Assembly: GCA_947683425.1 (NCBI GenBank)
Contig: CANTUQ010000101.1
Span: 26,807,001 to 26,871,000, forward strand
Source of the DNA: Excoecaria cochinchinensis
Lineage: Eukaryota > Streptophyta > Magnoliopsida > Malpighiales > Euphorbiaceae
DNA: 64,000 bases
Reading direction: 5' to 3'
Position 1 is the stretch's first letter, and the number at the start of each line of letters is the position of its first letter. Made by a program: the position numbers and the translations under genes. Positions 36,774-49,514 of the stretch are shown here, one piece after another. The notes beneath the pieces are model-generated. The model was not told the origin of the DNA and made no database searches. It saw nothing but the letters and a program-made list of their open reading frames with translations.

Positions 36774-37074
36774 CTCCATCCATTTTATAATATATGTCAC
36801 TTTTATTATTTTCACCAAAATTAAGAAACATTAATTAGACCTAAATTTAGAATTAAATATAATATAGAATTACTAAATTACCCTTATTTTTATTACTTTC
36901 AAAATTGTGACTTAAATTTAATTAGTTGAATAATATTGAAAATTAAATATGGAATTAATATTGTTTTAAAAATTGAAAAAAGAAAATTAATGTTACATTA
37001 AAAGTTTAAAAACGACATATAAAATAAAATATAAGATTCTCTAAAAAATAGCAGGTATTGTGGAACGGATGGAG
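36774..37074. mobile_element. Stowaway-like MITE
   Basis: It begins CTCCATCC and ends GGATGGAG, flanked by TA on both sides (36772-36773 and 37075-37076). It has no coding capacity. Its interior words (tgtcacttttattattttcac, aattaatgttacatt) recur in the other family members in the window. Confidence 0.8.
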
Positions 37075-37076
37075 TA

Positions 37077-37527
37077 ATAACGTGGTTCCTTAGGTATAGT
37101 ATAGGAGTGTTATATTAATTTTTTAAATATTCTGTTTAAAAATAAAGTTGAAAAACTAAATTAAGTAAATAGAATTTTGTCCCACTAATAATAGCATAGA
37201 ATTAATTGTTTTACTTTTAATATTTCTGTTCACAAATAAATGCCTACTTTCTTTTCTTATCAAAATTAAGAAGCTTATTAGTTATTTTAGGTTTTTACTA
37301 ATTTGTCATTAAAAAAATAAAAAGAAGAGACAAATGGTTAAAATAAGAGTAATTAATGACCAACTTGATTAAAAAGATGAGCTTTGAATATTAATTATAC
37401 TTAGAAAATCGAACAAATACTTATTGTACGTAGTAGGGTATAGTTGGAATAAAATATGCAAACATACTAAAATTTTGGTAAATATACATTTTTTTAAAAG
37501 GTACTAGAAACTAATTTGTGAATAAAT
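37077..37527. other. AT-rich intergenic DNA
   Basis: No gene seen. A fragment near 37210-37320 has words like the Stowaway-like family and may be an eroded copy. Confidence 0.4.
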
Positions 37528-38279
37528 TGTTTTGAAAACCGAATCGGATGAACTGGTTCAAACGGGAACCGGATAGAGACTAAGTTTGATTCATTGTAAA
37601 AACCAGAATAGACAAAAAAATTGAACTGCATAGTAAAAAAAAACGTATTGAATCGGAAAAAATCGGGTTGAACCGGAAAAAATCAAATAAATTCTAAATT
37701 ATATTTTTATAATCCTTGTTAAATATTATTCAATTAAAAATTTATATTTGATGATAAAATTAATTTATATTAATATTAAACTCGATAAAATTTAATATTA
37801 TGTGAAATTATTTTTTCACTATATTTTTATTTTATATTTTTTTAGATCTTTAATAACTAATTAATTTAAATGTAACGGAATATTGAAAAAGAAATGAATA
37901 TAAACATGATAATCATAAAAATAGTTAACATCATAAAAATAAATTTTACAATTAAAATTAAAATTAAAAAATTTATAAATTTAAAATTACATTTTTCTTA
38001 TAAATTCAAATATTTAACAAAAAATTCAATTGTTGTGGTTATTTTTTTACTATAATTACTAAAAAAGTAGTACAATAAATAAAAAAATGATTAATATATT
38101 GATATTTAATAATTAATAGGTTGTTTAAATATATTTTTTATGTATTATATTTTTAATTTTTTATTAATAATTATATTTAAAAAAAAAAAAGATAAAAACT
38201 CCGAGTCAAGCCGATCGAACCAATTGACTCCTGATTCAGTTGGCAGGTCGAGTCGATATCCGGTCCGATTTTAAAAACA
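37528..38279. mobile_element. MITE with aaccgg-rich ends (hAT-like or MULE-like)
   Basis: The left end TGTTTTGAAAACCGAATCGG matches the right end read on the other strand (TGTTTTTAAAATCGGACCGG) at 15 of 20 positions. Both ends are rich in accgg and gaacc words. No clear target duplication was found, so the superfamily is uncertain. Confidence 0.55.
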
Positions 38280-39097
38280 TTATTTTAGAAAAAGTTAATT
38301 TAATAAAGTGCTATGTTAATTAATAGGTTTTTTAAATATTTGTGAAGTAGTCAATGCATATCTAAAAGAAAATGGAGGAATACCTGTATAATTTATCTCA
38401 AGATCAATGTATGGATTTAATTATTATGAAATTTAACTATTGCATTTAATTTCATGTCTATGTCCAAAATAATTTATTTTCATATCTTTCTTTTCTTATT
38501 GGCGATTCGGTTGGGGCGACGTTTCATCTTCCATGCATCCCACGTTAGCATACCTAATAATGGGATAATAATGGAATAAGCATGGAATGAATTTGGCCAC
38601 TAAATTTTGATCCATACCTTAAGTTCGAAATTAGATGAAATGTGCATATTGATTGGAAAAACAAGAAAAAGAAAAAATTTTAGCCGTACATTTCAAAAGA
38701 ATCTTGAGTTCTTGACTGAAATGCTAAAAGATCAGATAGGCCGCATCAATACATTTGAAAAGAATCTTAACGGTACTTTTTTTATTTTGCATCCGTGGAT
38801 ATTTAATTTTGGACTATGGTAATTGGACTACACATGTCAGATTCTCTTATTTAAAGAATTAATTGTAACTTATAGATATTATTTCATTAACGGTAAACCG
38901 TTATGTTGTTATATTCAATATTAATAGTTTGATTCATGTCAATATATGAGCTCATCAATGTGTTGTATAAACTCCTCAAATAAGCTCTTAAGCTTTCCAA
39001 GTTAGATAGTTTCGCCATTTTTTATGTTACATAGTAGCCTTTTTTGTGAGAAATTTGCTGATACGTTTTCTTTTGGGTGATCATGGTTATCAGGAAA
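38280..39097. other. intergenic DNA, no recognised gene
   Basis: The plus frame 38607-38822 (71 codons) is Lys-rich, lacks any known domain and has no sign of being a real exon. The last 50 bp (about 39050-39097) are similar to about 42118-42172 (shared word catggttatc), a small duplicated piece. Confidence 0.4.
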
Positions 39098-39297
39098 TTT
39101 GCTGGTGAAGGTTGCCGATGATAGGTAAAGTTTTGAGCCCTGGTGGACGTTATAAGAAATGGATATCTTCTTCCTTACCAAAACTATGAAAATTGAAAAG
39201 ATGACAATTATAAGAAATGATAATGAGATTAATTTCCATATCCATATCTATATCAGATTGATGGACAATATACTGTGTTTACATCCACATCAGTGCA

Positions 39298-39373
<76 letters not shown>

Positions 39374-39397
39374 CTTAACATATAATTCCGTGTATAT
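39098..39397 (-). pseudogene. broken 5' copy of the P450 (exon 1 start plus promoter)
   Basis: 39098-39240 is closely similar to the first 50 or so codons of the P450 at 11670 (anchor to the GNLHQL region). 39241-39397 matches the P450 promoter, including the agattgatggacaatatact word and aggcttaacatataat. A short insertion after the start codon shifts the frame, and the similarity stops abruptly at 39098, so this can make no protein. The promoter TA run has expanded into a long microsatellite (39299-39371), and a MITE has inserted immediately upstream. Confidence 0.85.
39299..39371. repeat. TG/TA compound microsatellite
   Basis: A short TG run followed by more than 30 TA units, replacing the short TATA run of the parental P450 promoter. 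Confidence 0.9.
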
Positions 39398-40072
39398 AAG
39401 GGTGAGCAAAAAACCGATGGACTTGGTTAACCGAAAAAAAAAAATTCGAAACCGAATCGATGGACTGGTTAACCGATTATAATGGACTGGTTAATGGTAA
39501 GTGTTTTGAAAAAATCGATATTAATGGACTGGTTAATGATTTTTGACTCATATGACTAACCGAACTAAAACCGAATTTTTAGTTAATTATTAATTTTTTA
39601 ATAATTTATAACAATTTATCCTAATTAAAGGTGATCATATACTTTTTTTCATTATATTAATTATTTTTAAATTTTTAAATTTTTTTAATTTGCTATTAGT
39701 AAGTATAACAATTTATCTAATTAAAAATAATTATGGACCGGTTAATATATTTGTTTATTAAATATTAATTTTTAAAAACAAATTTGCTTATATCCACCAA
39801 ATATTTTTATTTTAACAACAATAATGTTATATTATAGTGAAAAATTTTAATTTTTAAGTATTTTGAATATTTTAATTTTATTTATAAATATATTTATAAT
39901 TATAGTGGTTAACCGAAAAATATTGGACCGATCCGAAAATCCGAAATCGATGGACTGGTTAACCAATGGTAATAGACTGGTTAATGGACTGAAATTTCAA
40001 AAAACCGATATTAATGGACTGGTTAATGGATTGGAACTCATGGACCGGTTAACCAACCATGCTCACCCCTAA
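39398..40072. mobile_element. 675-bp hAT-like MITE inserted in the P450-copy promoter
   Basis: The ends are AAGGGTGAGCA and, read on the other strand, TTAGGGGTGAGCA. The flanking 8 bp GTGTATAT are identical on both sides (39390-39397 and 40073-40080). The same GTGTATAT occurs once in the matching place of the intact P450 promoter (about 11758-11765), so the empty site is visible in the window. The interior is rich in gactggttaa and aaccg words. There is no coding capacity. Confidence 0.92.
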
Positions 40073-40080
40073 GTGTATAT

Positions 40081-40495
40081 GTAGTTTCCCACTTTTTTTC
40101 ACCCAATAAAAGTATTTTTTTATATATATAAATTGTATTAGGAAGTTGTTGAGAGGGGAAAAAAAATAAGAAGTATGGAATTAAGAAAAAAAAATGACTA
40201 CAAATATCCTAAGAGCAAGTATAAGTATAAATAAATTAAATTGGTAAGTTAAACTAATAACTGTTAAATTAAAATAGAGATATTTAAATTTAGAAATTGG
40301 ACTGGTGGAAAATACTCGATAAAAAAATACAGAAAATTTTGAATTTAATTTTTCTTAATGACATTTTCGCCGTTGGTCATTATGCCTATGTTATTTTTAT
40401 ATTATATTATATTATATTATATTGACAAATTTATATATTATATTTAGTCTTAATACCTAAAATAAACAGCATTAACTAAAACATGATCTAATAAT
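40081..40495. other. AT-rich intergenic DNA
   Basis: No gene or clear repeat, apart from a short TATAT run near 40395-40420. Confidence 0.45.
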
Positions 40496-40497
40496 TA

Positions 40498-40732
40498 CTC
40501 ATTCCTTTTTTTATTAAATGTTACTTTTGTTGTTTTCACTAGAATTAAAGAGTATTAATTAGATTTAAAGTTAAGATAAAATTGAGTGTTTCAATATATA
40601 AATTTAAATGTAATTGGTCAATTTATATTGAAAAAAAAATTAAATTAAAAAAAATTAAATTTTATTAAAAATATAAAAGTGACTGATAAATGAAATTTAG
40701 ATTTTTATTAAAAATAACATATATTAATGAAG
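40498..40732. mobile_element. Stowaway-like MITE
   Basis: It starts CTCATTCC after TA and ends ...TTAATGAAG before TA. The interior matches the family (gttacttttgttgttttcac, aaagtgactgataaa). Confidence 0.65.
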
Positions 40733-41247
40733 TAACAAATAATCGTTCAATTGATTAGCGACCGCTCAATAACTAATAACTGTTTTGTCCTATGACTTTA
40801 ATCAGAATAACAGTGGTCAAAATTCTGAATAATTAAGAGATTTTTTTATGCCTATTAAAAATTGAATAAGCTAATTCTAGATTAATTTCAATGAGAAATG
40901 ATTATTAAACTAAATAACTTTTTTTAGATTAATTCGCACAAACTTCATAATATTTTGTACAATTTAAAATGAATGGAATTGATTATCGGTTATATTCCAT
41001 ATCAAACGGTAACTATGTGACAAGTAAAAAATTAGCTGTAAGTATTCCGATTAGACATATATGATTGCGAAAGTTATTTCTTATTACGCAGTCATTTTCA
41101 TGTATGAGCGTAGTTAAAAAAAAAATTAAATTCAAATTAAATTTAATAAATTTAAAAATTATGGCTAATATAATAATTCATTCATATAAAAAATAATCAT
41201 AAATAATTTATTAATAATAATATAGATATTAATACTCATAATAAGTA

Positions 41248-41514
41248 CTCCCACCGTTTTTTATTATCTGTCACTTTTGAGTAAAATGCAAATTCTATTT
41301 ATCTGTCACTTTTATATTTTCAATACAATTTAATTTTCTCTTTTCAATTTAATTTTCATTTTCAATAAAAATTGATCAATTAGATTCATTTTTTTACATC
41401 AAATTACTCAATATGCATTGAATTACTCAATTTTTTTCTAAATTTTAGATTAATTAATATTTATTAATTATAGTGAAAATGACAAAAGTGACATTTAAAA
41501 AAGAATGGAGGAAG
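41248..41514. mobile_element. Stowaway-like MITE
   Basis: It starts CTCCCACCG after TA and ends ...AATGGAGGAAG before TA. The interior is similar to 9270-9536 in inverted orientation, including attactcaatatgcattgaatt-type words. Confidence 0.75.
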
Positions 41515-41516
41515 TA

Positions 41517-43058
41517 ATTTTTAGTGAAATTAATTTTTAATAAAAATATTTGAACTTAAAAGTCAAGAGAGACTTACAGCCTTTGCTGGCCTTTTGCGCT
41601 CCTCAAAATTTAAATCTGAGAGCTCTAATACCACTTAAAGGTCAAAACGTCAACTATTAATTGTCAAATAAGTACATTCATTAACCATTAAACCATTAAT
41701 GAAATAATTTTTAATACAATCTATTGTTACTGAAATCATTTACTAATAAAATTAATTTCAAAAAAATTTCAAAAAAATTTTAAAATATTTTTTAAATTTA
41801 ATGGCATTAATTGATTCCACCGATTACATGTCAATTACGCCCTTATCTCCATGTCTCTTACTTTAATACTAAGTTATTGGAAAATGACATTATTGTTTTC
41901 TTCCCAAGATAGCTGCATATCTAAACGGAACACCCAGACACTGACAAATGACAGTACTGGTTGCTGGCCGTTTTTTGGGGGGTTAGGCACCCCTCTGACC
42001 AACAAAAAAAAAAAAAATCACCATTAATGGATTATGTTAATGTGTCCTTTTGTAAATGATTTAAAATTGGGTGGTCTTCTTTTTGCAAAGGAAATTATGA
42101 TATTTGACCCATAAAAGCAATTTGTCAGAAACTTGCTTGTACTTTTTCTTTTCAGTGAACATGGTTATCCGGATGACCTTAAGCTGTGGACCTACAAAAT
42201 CCTCTCAGATCCGATTAATTCTATTCGAAAATTACGTTCGATTTTAAAGTTATTATGATTCATCGGATTAAATTGAAAAATTCTTAATATTTTGAATTTA
42301 AATTCTATCGAGTTAAAATATTTTTCAATTCGATATGGTCGAAAATTACTATATATATTAGTTTCTCTCCCTCACTCTTTTTCTCTCCTGCCTTCTCCTT
42401 TTCAAATTGCCGTCATCGCCGCTTCAATCGCGCTCTCTCTTGTTGTTTCGATCGCGCTCTATTTCTGTTTCGACCTCCCTCTCTATCTCTCTTTCTACTT
42501 CCTTGTGATTGTGGTTTTAATTGGAGTTTTTTTTTTACTTGAGATTTGTATTTACTGTTTTTATTTTTGACATACCGGAGTTTTTTTTTTGTGTTTGATT
42601 TGTGAATTTTTCTTTATTTAATCACAAATTTGTTGATCTCTTCCCCTTGTTAAAAAATCACAAAAAATGCAAAAAAGAAAAAGATCAACAAATATTGTGG
42701 CTTGCTTTTAATTGTAAATTTCGGATTGAACGGATATTTCGGGTTAAGTTCCGAAATTTTGAATTGTTCAGGTAAGAATTCGAAATATATTTAAGATCGA
42801 TTCGAATGAATATAAGTGCTCTTTAGGTGTTAGGTTATTCAGATTTAAGCCGAATTGACCTGAAACCATCCGATGCACACCCTATAATTCAAAAATTCAC
42901 TATACATGAAAGAAATGAGAGAGCATAAATATGTATGTATATAACGAAGTATAAAAATTCACTAAACATGAAAGAAATGAGGGAGCATATGTATGTATAT
43001 ACCGAAGTATAAAAGTCAAAAGGAGAAATCAAAACCCAGATTTTATATACTTTTAATT
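41517..43058. other. intergenic DNA with repeat debris, no gene
   Basis: 41570-41680 is less AT-rich without a frame. 42200-42880 ends in ccgatgcacaccct, the usual right end of gggtgtgcat... hAT MITEs, but I could not find a matching left end. It encloses a CT-rich block (42360-42510) with a biased frame (42292-42570). Two direct repeats of a word with acatgaaagaaatgag lie near 42905 and 42967. Confidence 0.4.
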
Positions 43059-43080
43059 AACTACAAGAAAAAGCTACAAT

Positions 43081-43510
43081 ACCGACGGAATTTTACCGAC
43101 GGAATCAAAACCGTTGCTAAATAGCAACGGAATGTTTATTCCGTCGCTATTTAGCGACGAAAATTATTTCCGTCGCTAAATAGCGACGGGGAACAAAGTC
43201 CGTCGCGAAAAAGGGCGCCAAAACTTCCCTCCAGAAATTGCGACAGAAATTAGCGACGGAAGTATAAATCCCGTCGTTATAAAAAAATTAATTTACGTTT
43301 AGCGACGGAATTCTATTCCGTCGCTATAATTAGCGACGGAAATAGAAACCGTCGCTAAATTTAGCGACGGCTATCTAAGTCCGTCGCGAAAAAAAATAAA
43401 TTTAAAAAAAATAATAATTTTAGCGACGGAAGTATTATTCCGCCGCTAATTCCCGACGGAATTCAATTTCTGTCGCTAAATTTAGCGACGAAAATTGCAT
43501 TCCGTCGGGA
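43081..43510. repeat. left subterminal repeats of the large CACTA element
   Basis: More than a dozen TAGCGACGGAA and TTCCGTCGCTA words in both orientations, often as facing pairs, with a few CCGACGGAA at the two edges of the block. Confidence 0.9.
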
Positions 43511-43519
43511 AACCTGAAT

Positions 43520-43855
43520 TAAATTCAACTAACACCCTTCCCCCCCCGATCCTCTCTCTCTCCTCCCTCTCCCCTCACTCTGCCCTCCGGTGTCCGATCC
43601 CCTGCCCTCTCCCCGCCGACGACCGCCCCTCCCCTCCGATCGCCGGTCCCCTCCCCTCCTCCTCCTCCTCCTCTCTTCCCTCCCTTCTCTCTCTTTTTCC
43701 CGCTCCGATCTTCCCTTCTTCTTCCCTCCCTGCCGTGCGCCTTGTCTCCTTCGCCGCCGTCGACCGCCGCTGCTCCGGCGTTGGCTTCCTCTCCTCCTCA
43801 GCCTGGTCGACCTCCCTCCTCCGCCTCCTCCTCCTCTCCTCTCCTCCGGCGTCTG
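43520..43855 (+). other. GC-rich leader exon of the CACTA element
   Basis: A C/T-rich, high-GC block that ends at a consensus donor (CTG/gtaagcc, about 43856). The next plausible acceptor before the transposase ATG is at 45654 (gtaacag), 15 bp upstream of it. I infer a non-coding first exon and a 1.8-kb leader intron. Open frames on both strands (43495-43941, 43529-43864) are low-complexity and not called as genes. Confidence 0.45.
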
Positions 43856-43879
43856 GTAAGCCAACAGAACCCTTTTGCC

Positions 43880-43883
<4 letters not shown>

Positions 43884-43940
<57 letters not shown>
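43884..43940. repeat. ATT microsatellite
   Basis: About 19 ATT units near the start of the inferred leader intron. Confidence 0.9.
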
Positions 43941-43942
<2 letters not shown>

Positions 43943-45145
43943 TTATTTAACTTAATTAGACAATGAATTATTGTTGATTGATTGTTGAAATAGATTATTG
44001 TTGTTAGAATAGATTATTATTGTTGAATGTTGAAATAGATTATTATTAATTTAGTAGACAATGAATTATTTAACTTAATTAGACAATGAGTTAACTTAAT
44101 TAAGTATTGTTCAAAGAAAAAATTAATTTTTAATTAGTGTTGACTTATTATTTTTTGTTATTTTAAAAAAAACAATGAATTAATTAGTGTTAATTGTTGT
44201 TAGAATGTTATTACAGTGGACTGATTTAAAATTTTTAATTGTTATTATTAATGGATGATTTACACTTTGACATTGTAATTAAAATATTATTACAGTTGAA
44301 TTCCATTGCAATTGCGTAGAAAGAGAATTGTATTTTTATTATATCTGCCTCTTCAAACATCTTAATGGCCCAATTCTGACACCAATTTTGGAGTTATGGT
44401 ACTCAAGCCACCAATTTTGTGATATTTAGCTACCCGTATATATTTCTTTTAAAATTTACGCTTCAAATTTATTGCATTTGTTTTTTTCAAAATATAAAGA
44501 AGATATCTCATTCAAAATATGTTATATACATGTAAGATTTTTCTATGTATTCGGTCTTGAAAATGAAAAAATGTTAAAGTTTTCGAATAGAAACTCTCAT
44601 TGAGAATTTTCATTTAATTTGTGATAAGTAAAAGCCATGGGTGTAGTTGATTATCATTGTTACCTAAATTGAAATTATATAAAGATTAAAAAGAAAGAAA
44701 AGCACATTGTTCTTGACAATAATGGTCTCATCTTCCATCACAATGAACTATGTGTACCTCAAAAGTAAAACCATATACTAGACCTGCCTGATTTGGAATC
44801 CAGTGTTTCAGATCTTCATCAAACCTAATAATTTATATTTATTGTGTTAAGATGCAGTTTTGGATTATGAACTTCTTAACTTTATACTTATTTGAGTCAT
44901 TAAATTTTGAATATTCAAAATTTATAAAATATAAAAATTATAAAAATAAAAACTAAATGTGTGTTCAGGATGGCTGTAGTTTTTGAATTTCTGTTTTTTA
45001 TATGAAAAAAAAACTAAACGTGTTCAATTGATATGAAATATTTTCATTTTTATTAAATTAATTGAAAATGATTTTACATAATTTGCAAAATATCAAAATA
45101 TAGTTTTCATTTATAATTTTTTGGATTCCTGCAATATTTTATTAT

Positions 45146-45372
45146 GACAAATTTAATGTTGTTAGTATTATTATACATAAAATAATAAGATTAGCATTTA
45201 GAACACAATGAATTAATTAGTGTTAATTGTTGTTAGAATGTTAAACATTTGTTGAAATAGATTATTGTTAGTGTTATTAACAATAGTAGGATTATGGTTA
45301 ATTAATAAAATGACAAATTTAATGTTGTTAGTATTATTATACATAAAATAATAAGATTAGCATTTAGAACAC
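45146..45372. repeat. direct duplication in the CACTA leader intron
   Basis: A segment of about 60 bp containing aatttaatgttgttagta and aagattagcatttagaaca occurs at about 45146-45208 and again at about 45310-45372, nearly unchanged. Confidence 0.8.
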
Positions 45373-45668
45373 CACAACTTTCATCATTTATATCTCATTC
45401 TTACACCATTTATTATATAATTAAAGATAATTTATTGATTAATTTGTAACTTGATAATTTGAAGAGAAACTACCACTGCTACCACTATATAATGATATTC
45501 CATATTAAAAGTACTGCATAGACCAATATTTTACTAAAATGCAATGCAAATTCTGTTGTATTTCTGAGAATTTGGGCCTTTTTATTAAGTTTTGCTTTTT
45601 TTTGAATTAGATTTTTATAATTCTATTTGAGATGTCTCCTTGTTCATGTAACAGTTTTGGAATTAAAT

Positions 45669-48600
45669 ATGAGTAACATAGATAAATCTTGGATGTATAG
45701 ACGAAAAACAAGAGATGGTTACATTAATCCTGAATTTGTAGAAGGGGTTCAGTCGTTTATTGAATATGCCAGTTCTCAACCTGCATTTATGGACGGGGCT
45801 AAAATAAGATGTCCATGCAAAAAGTGCCAACATCTTCGTTATCTGTCAGTCGATGAAGTGTATTTTCACCTGTTACGAAAGGGATTTGTGCAAAATTATT
45901 TTGAGTGGACACGACACGGAGAAACATCAATCTGTAGTACATCGAGTGGAAATGTGGGTAACATGTGGACAACTGAGGGTGAATTTGAAAGAGAGGGGGA
46001 ATTTGTAGCTGATGATGTAGGGGTGACTGATAATCCATACGTTCAAATGGTTTACGATGCAGCTGGCCATGATTTTAGGGAAAGTACACCAATGTTGGAA
46101 GAACCCAACGAAAATGCAACAAAATTTTATGATTTGCTAAATTCAGCAGATCAGCAGTTATGGCCAGGCTGCGATAACATGACTCAGTTATCTTCTGTTG
46201 CTCATATATTGAATATAAAATCCGAATGCCATATTTCGAATAGAGGTTTTGACCGAATTCTTGCTTGGTACAATAAATCATTGCCTCCTGACCATAAAAT
46301 GGTTGATAATTTGTACAATGTGAAAAAACTGATCAGTGGTTTAGGTTTGCTTGTTGAGAAAATTGACTGTTGTCGGTTGGGATGTATGTTGTTTTGGAGG
46401 GATGACATCAATTTACAAGAGTGCAAATTTTGCAGTCAACCTAGGTACAAATCTAAAAGAGGTGGTAATCAGCAGAAATTGGTACCTTGGAAACGTATGT
46501 ATTTTTTTCCATTGACTCCCAGGCTTCAAAGACTATATGCATCTGAAGTTACTGCACCTCACATGAGATGGCATGATGAGCACGAAAGTACAGGTGGAAT
46601 AATGAGCCATCCATCCGATGCAGTTGCATGGAAACATTTCAATAACACCCATCCTGATTTTGCTGCTGAATCTCGAAATGTTCGAGTGTGTTTGAGCACT
46701 GACGGATTTCAACCTTTTGGTCAATCAGGGCAACAATATTCATCATGGCCAATCATAATTACTCCATATAATTTGCCTCCATGGATGTGTATGAATGAGG
46801 CATATATGTTCTTGACAGTTATTATTCCAGGACCTAGAAATCCGAAGCACAGAATTGATGTATATTTGCAGCCGTTGATTTATGAGTTGCAACAGCTTTG
46901 GGATGTCGGTGTTGAAACATATGATGCATCACTTAAACAGAATTTCATGATGAAAGCGGCATTAATGTGGACGGTCAGTGACTTCCCTGCCTATGCTATG
47001 TTGTCGGGTTGGAGCACGGCTGGAAAACTAGCATGTTCTTACTGTGGCGACGATTCAGATGCGTTTTATCTTCAACATGGGTGCAAAACTTCTTGGTTTG
47101 ACAACCACAGGAAATTCCTTCCACCAGATCACCCTTTCCGACGGAACAAGAACAAATTTCTTAAGAATAGAGTTGTTCTTGCAAGTCCTCCTGTTATCAG
47201 AAGCAGCGAGCAAATTTTACAAGACATTGATGAGTTGGGTTTACTTAAGGTAACAGAAGTTGATGCTGATGAAGTTAATGGAAGAATCAACAAAAACTTT
47301 GGTTGGAGGAAAAGAAGCATTTTTTGGGATTTGCCATATTGGAAGACTAATTTGTTACGGCATAATCTAGATGTGATGCACATTGAAAATTTTTTTTTTG
47401 ATAATGTGTTCAACACCATTATGAATATAGAAGGGAAGACCAAGGACAATTCAAAATCACGAGCGGATTTAAAGTTGTTATGTAGAAGGCCCGAGTTAGA
47501 TAAAGATTTTTTAACCGAAAAATATCCCAAAGCATACTACAATTTGGACAAAAAACAAAAGGAAGTCTTGTGTGATTGGTTAAAAGGACTAAAGTTTCCG
47601 GATGGTTACGTCTCCAATTTGGCAAGGTGCGTCGACATGAGAAAGTTCAAATTATTCAAGATGAAAAGTCATGATTGTCACGTTTTCATGCAGAGGCTAC
47701 TCCCAATAGCATTTCGAGAGTTATTGCCGACAAAAGTGTGGGAAGCTATAACAGAGCTAAGTATGTTTTTCAGAACATTAACGTCCTACGAGATAAGTGC
47801 GGCAGATATGGCAAGATTGGAAATAGAAATTCCAGTAATCCTGTGCAAACTTGAAGCAATATTTCCTCCAAGTTTTTTTGACTGTATGGAGCATCTCCCC
47901 GTGCATTTAGCACATGAGGCGAAACTCGCTGGTCCGATTCAATATCGTTGGATGTATCCATTTGAGCGGTAACTATCTATGACCTTCCATTGCAATTATT
48001 TTATACCTTTGTATGCTAATTAATGGCATTAAGATATATCATGTAGGTATTTGTTTCACTTAAAGAAGAACGTAAAAAATAAAGCTAGAGTTGAAGGTTC
48101 AATATGTAATGCTTATTTGGTCGAAGAAGCAAGTACTTTTTGTTCGCATTATTTTGAGCCTCATATACACACGAGACAGCGGAAAGTACCACGTAATGAT
48201 GATGGCGGGACATCAAGTAATCAGGACGGAAATTTATCCATTTTTACATATCCTGGGCGTTTACATGGCCGTTCAATAAGGAAAATGCTAATAGAGGATG
48301 AATTAATAGCGGCCCATAGTTATATTTTATTGAATTGCGAGGAAGTTCGTCCTTATGTTAGGTAAGGTTAATATATACGCTACATTGTGATATATTGTTT
48401 TACTATGTAAAGAGTGTAATATATAAATTGATATTGGCATTTTAGATTATTTGAGGAATGGATATGGGAGCTAATGCCTGAGAAAAATGAAAATGAGGTG
48501 AACAAGGAAGTCGAAAAGCACTTTCATGATTGGTTCAAGACATATGTAAGTTGTGATTTTCACCATATATGTCCATACATACATGAATATATGAAATATA

Positions 48601-49376
48601 TGATTGCATTGATGTTAGCTTATTGGAATATGTAGGCATCAACAAATGCAATTGACAACAACTACATCACTGATCTTGCAAAAGGACCTTTGCGATATGT
48701 TAAATCATTTCCGGTGTATTTCGTGAATGGATATAAATTTCATACACAGAGTCATGGTCATAACAAAAAAACGGTAAACAGTGGGGTTTGCATTCAAGGA
48801 GAGTTGATGGATTATTATGGGCAAATTGTTGATATAATTGAAGTCGAGTATCCCGCGTTGCCAATAAAACGTTGTGTGTTATTCAGGTGCGAATGGTATG
48901 ATCCAACTATTAACGTGGGAACAAAAATACATACCATATACAATTTAGTTGAAGTCAACCAGCATAGAAGATTGACGAACTTTGAACCATTTGTGTTGGC
49001 AATGCAAGTGGGCCAGGTATATTATGTCTCCTATCCAAGCGTAAAGCGAGACAGATCGGAATGGTTTGCAGCGTGCAAAGTCAAACCAAGAGGCATTTAT
49101 GAAAGGAAAGGCGACGGACAAAGTGAGCGTTCTGAAAATAATGATACATTTCAGGAGGAAGAACCGGAAGTTCATGAAATCAACAACTCTCTGCATTTTG
49201 AAGATAACGAACCATTGAACTATGCGGACAATGAATTTGTTGACATTGATGGTGAGGATGATGAAGAAACTTTGGTTAGCGATGGATCTGATGACGAGCC
49301 AGAATTTTCCTCTTATACATCGAAAAATGAGGATGATTTGAATTACGATTTACAGCTTAGTGACGATAGCGAATAA
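45669..49376 (+). CDS. CACTA transposase, TNPD/TNP2 type, apparently intact
   Basis: The DDE transposase that cuts and joins CACTA ends. Four coding exons join in frame: 45669-47968, 48047-48361, 48446-48545 and 48636-49376 (1,151 residues), all with GT-AG borders. Domains in order: Transpos_assoc (residues about 5-80, SWMYRRKT and the CPCKKC zinc-binding cluster), Transposase_21 with STDGFQPFG (D345) and LDVMHIE (D568, E573) as probable catalytic residues, DUF4218 (about 700-850, LPVHLAHEAKLAGPIQYRW), and DUF4216 in exon 4 (about 960-1040). An acidic tail ends the protein. The ATG at 45669 fits the family start; an in-frame ATG at 45627 would cross the probable acceptor at 45654. No premature stop was found. 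Whether it is expressed cannot be seen. Confidence 0.9.
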
Positions 49377-49514
49377 TTTGTTTAACTACTTGCTTATCAT
49401 GTGAGACCAATTAATATTGCACTGACTTGGATATTAATTTAATATGCTTATTACAATGTAATTATTTTCTATTATCTGACAATATGCATTTTTCTTATAA
49501 TGGCAGGTTGAAAA

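Noticed and set aside
38607..38822. 71-codon Lys-rich frame
   Set aside because: No recognisable domain, AT-rich surroundings, no promoter or splice context.
39159..39482. Frame containing a long Tyr-Ile run
   Set aside because: It is the translation of a TA microsatellite in the P450-copy promoter.
43495..43966. Ser/Pro-rich and Arg/Gly-rich frames running into a Tyr or Ile run
   Set aside because: The translations come from CT-rich sequence and an ATT microsatellite; no domain and no conserved start.
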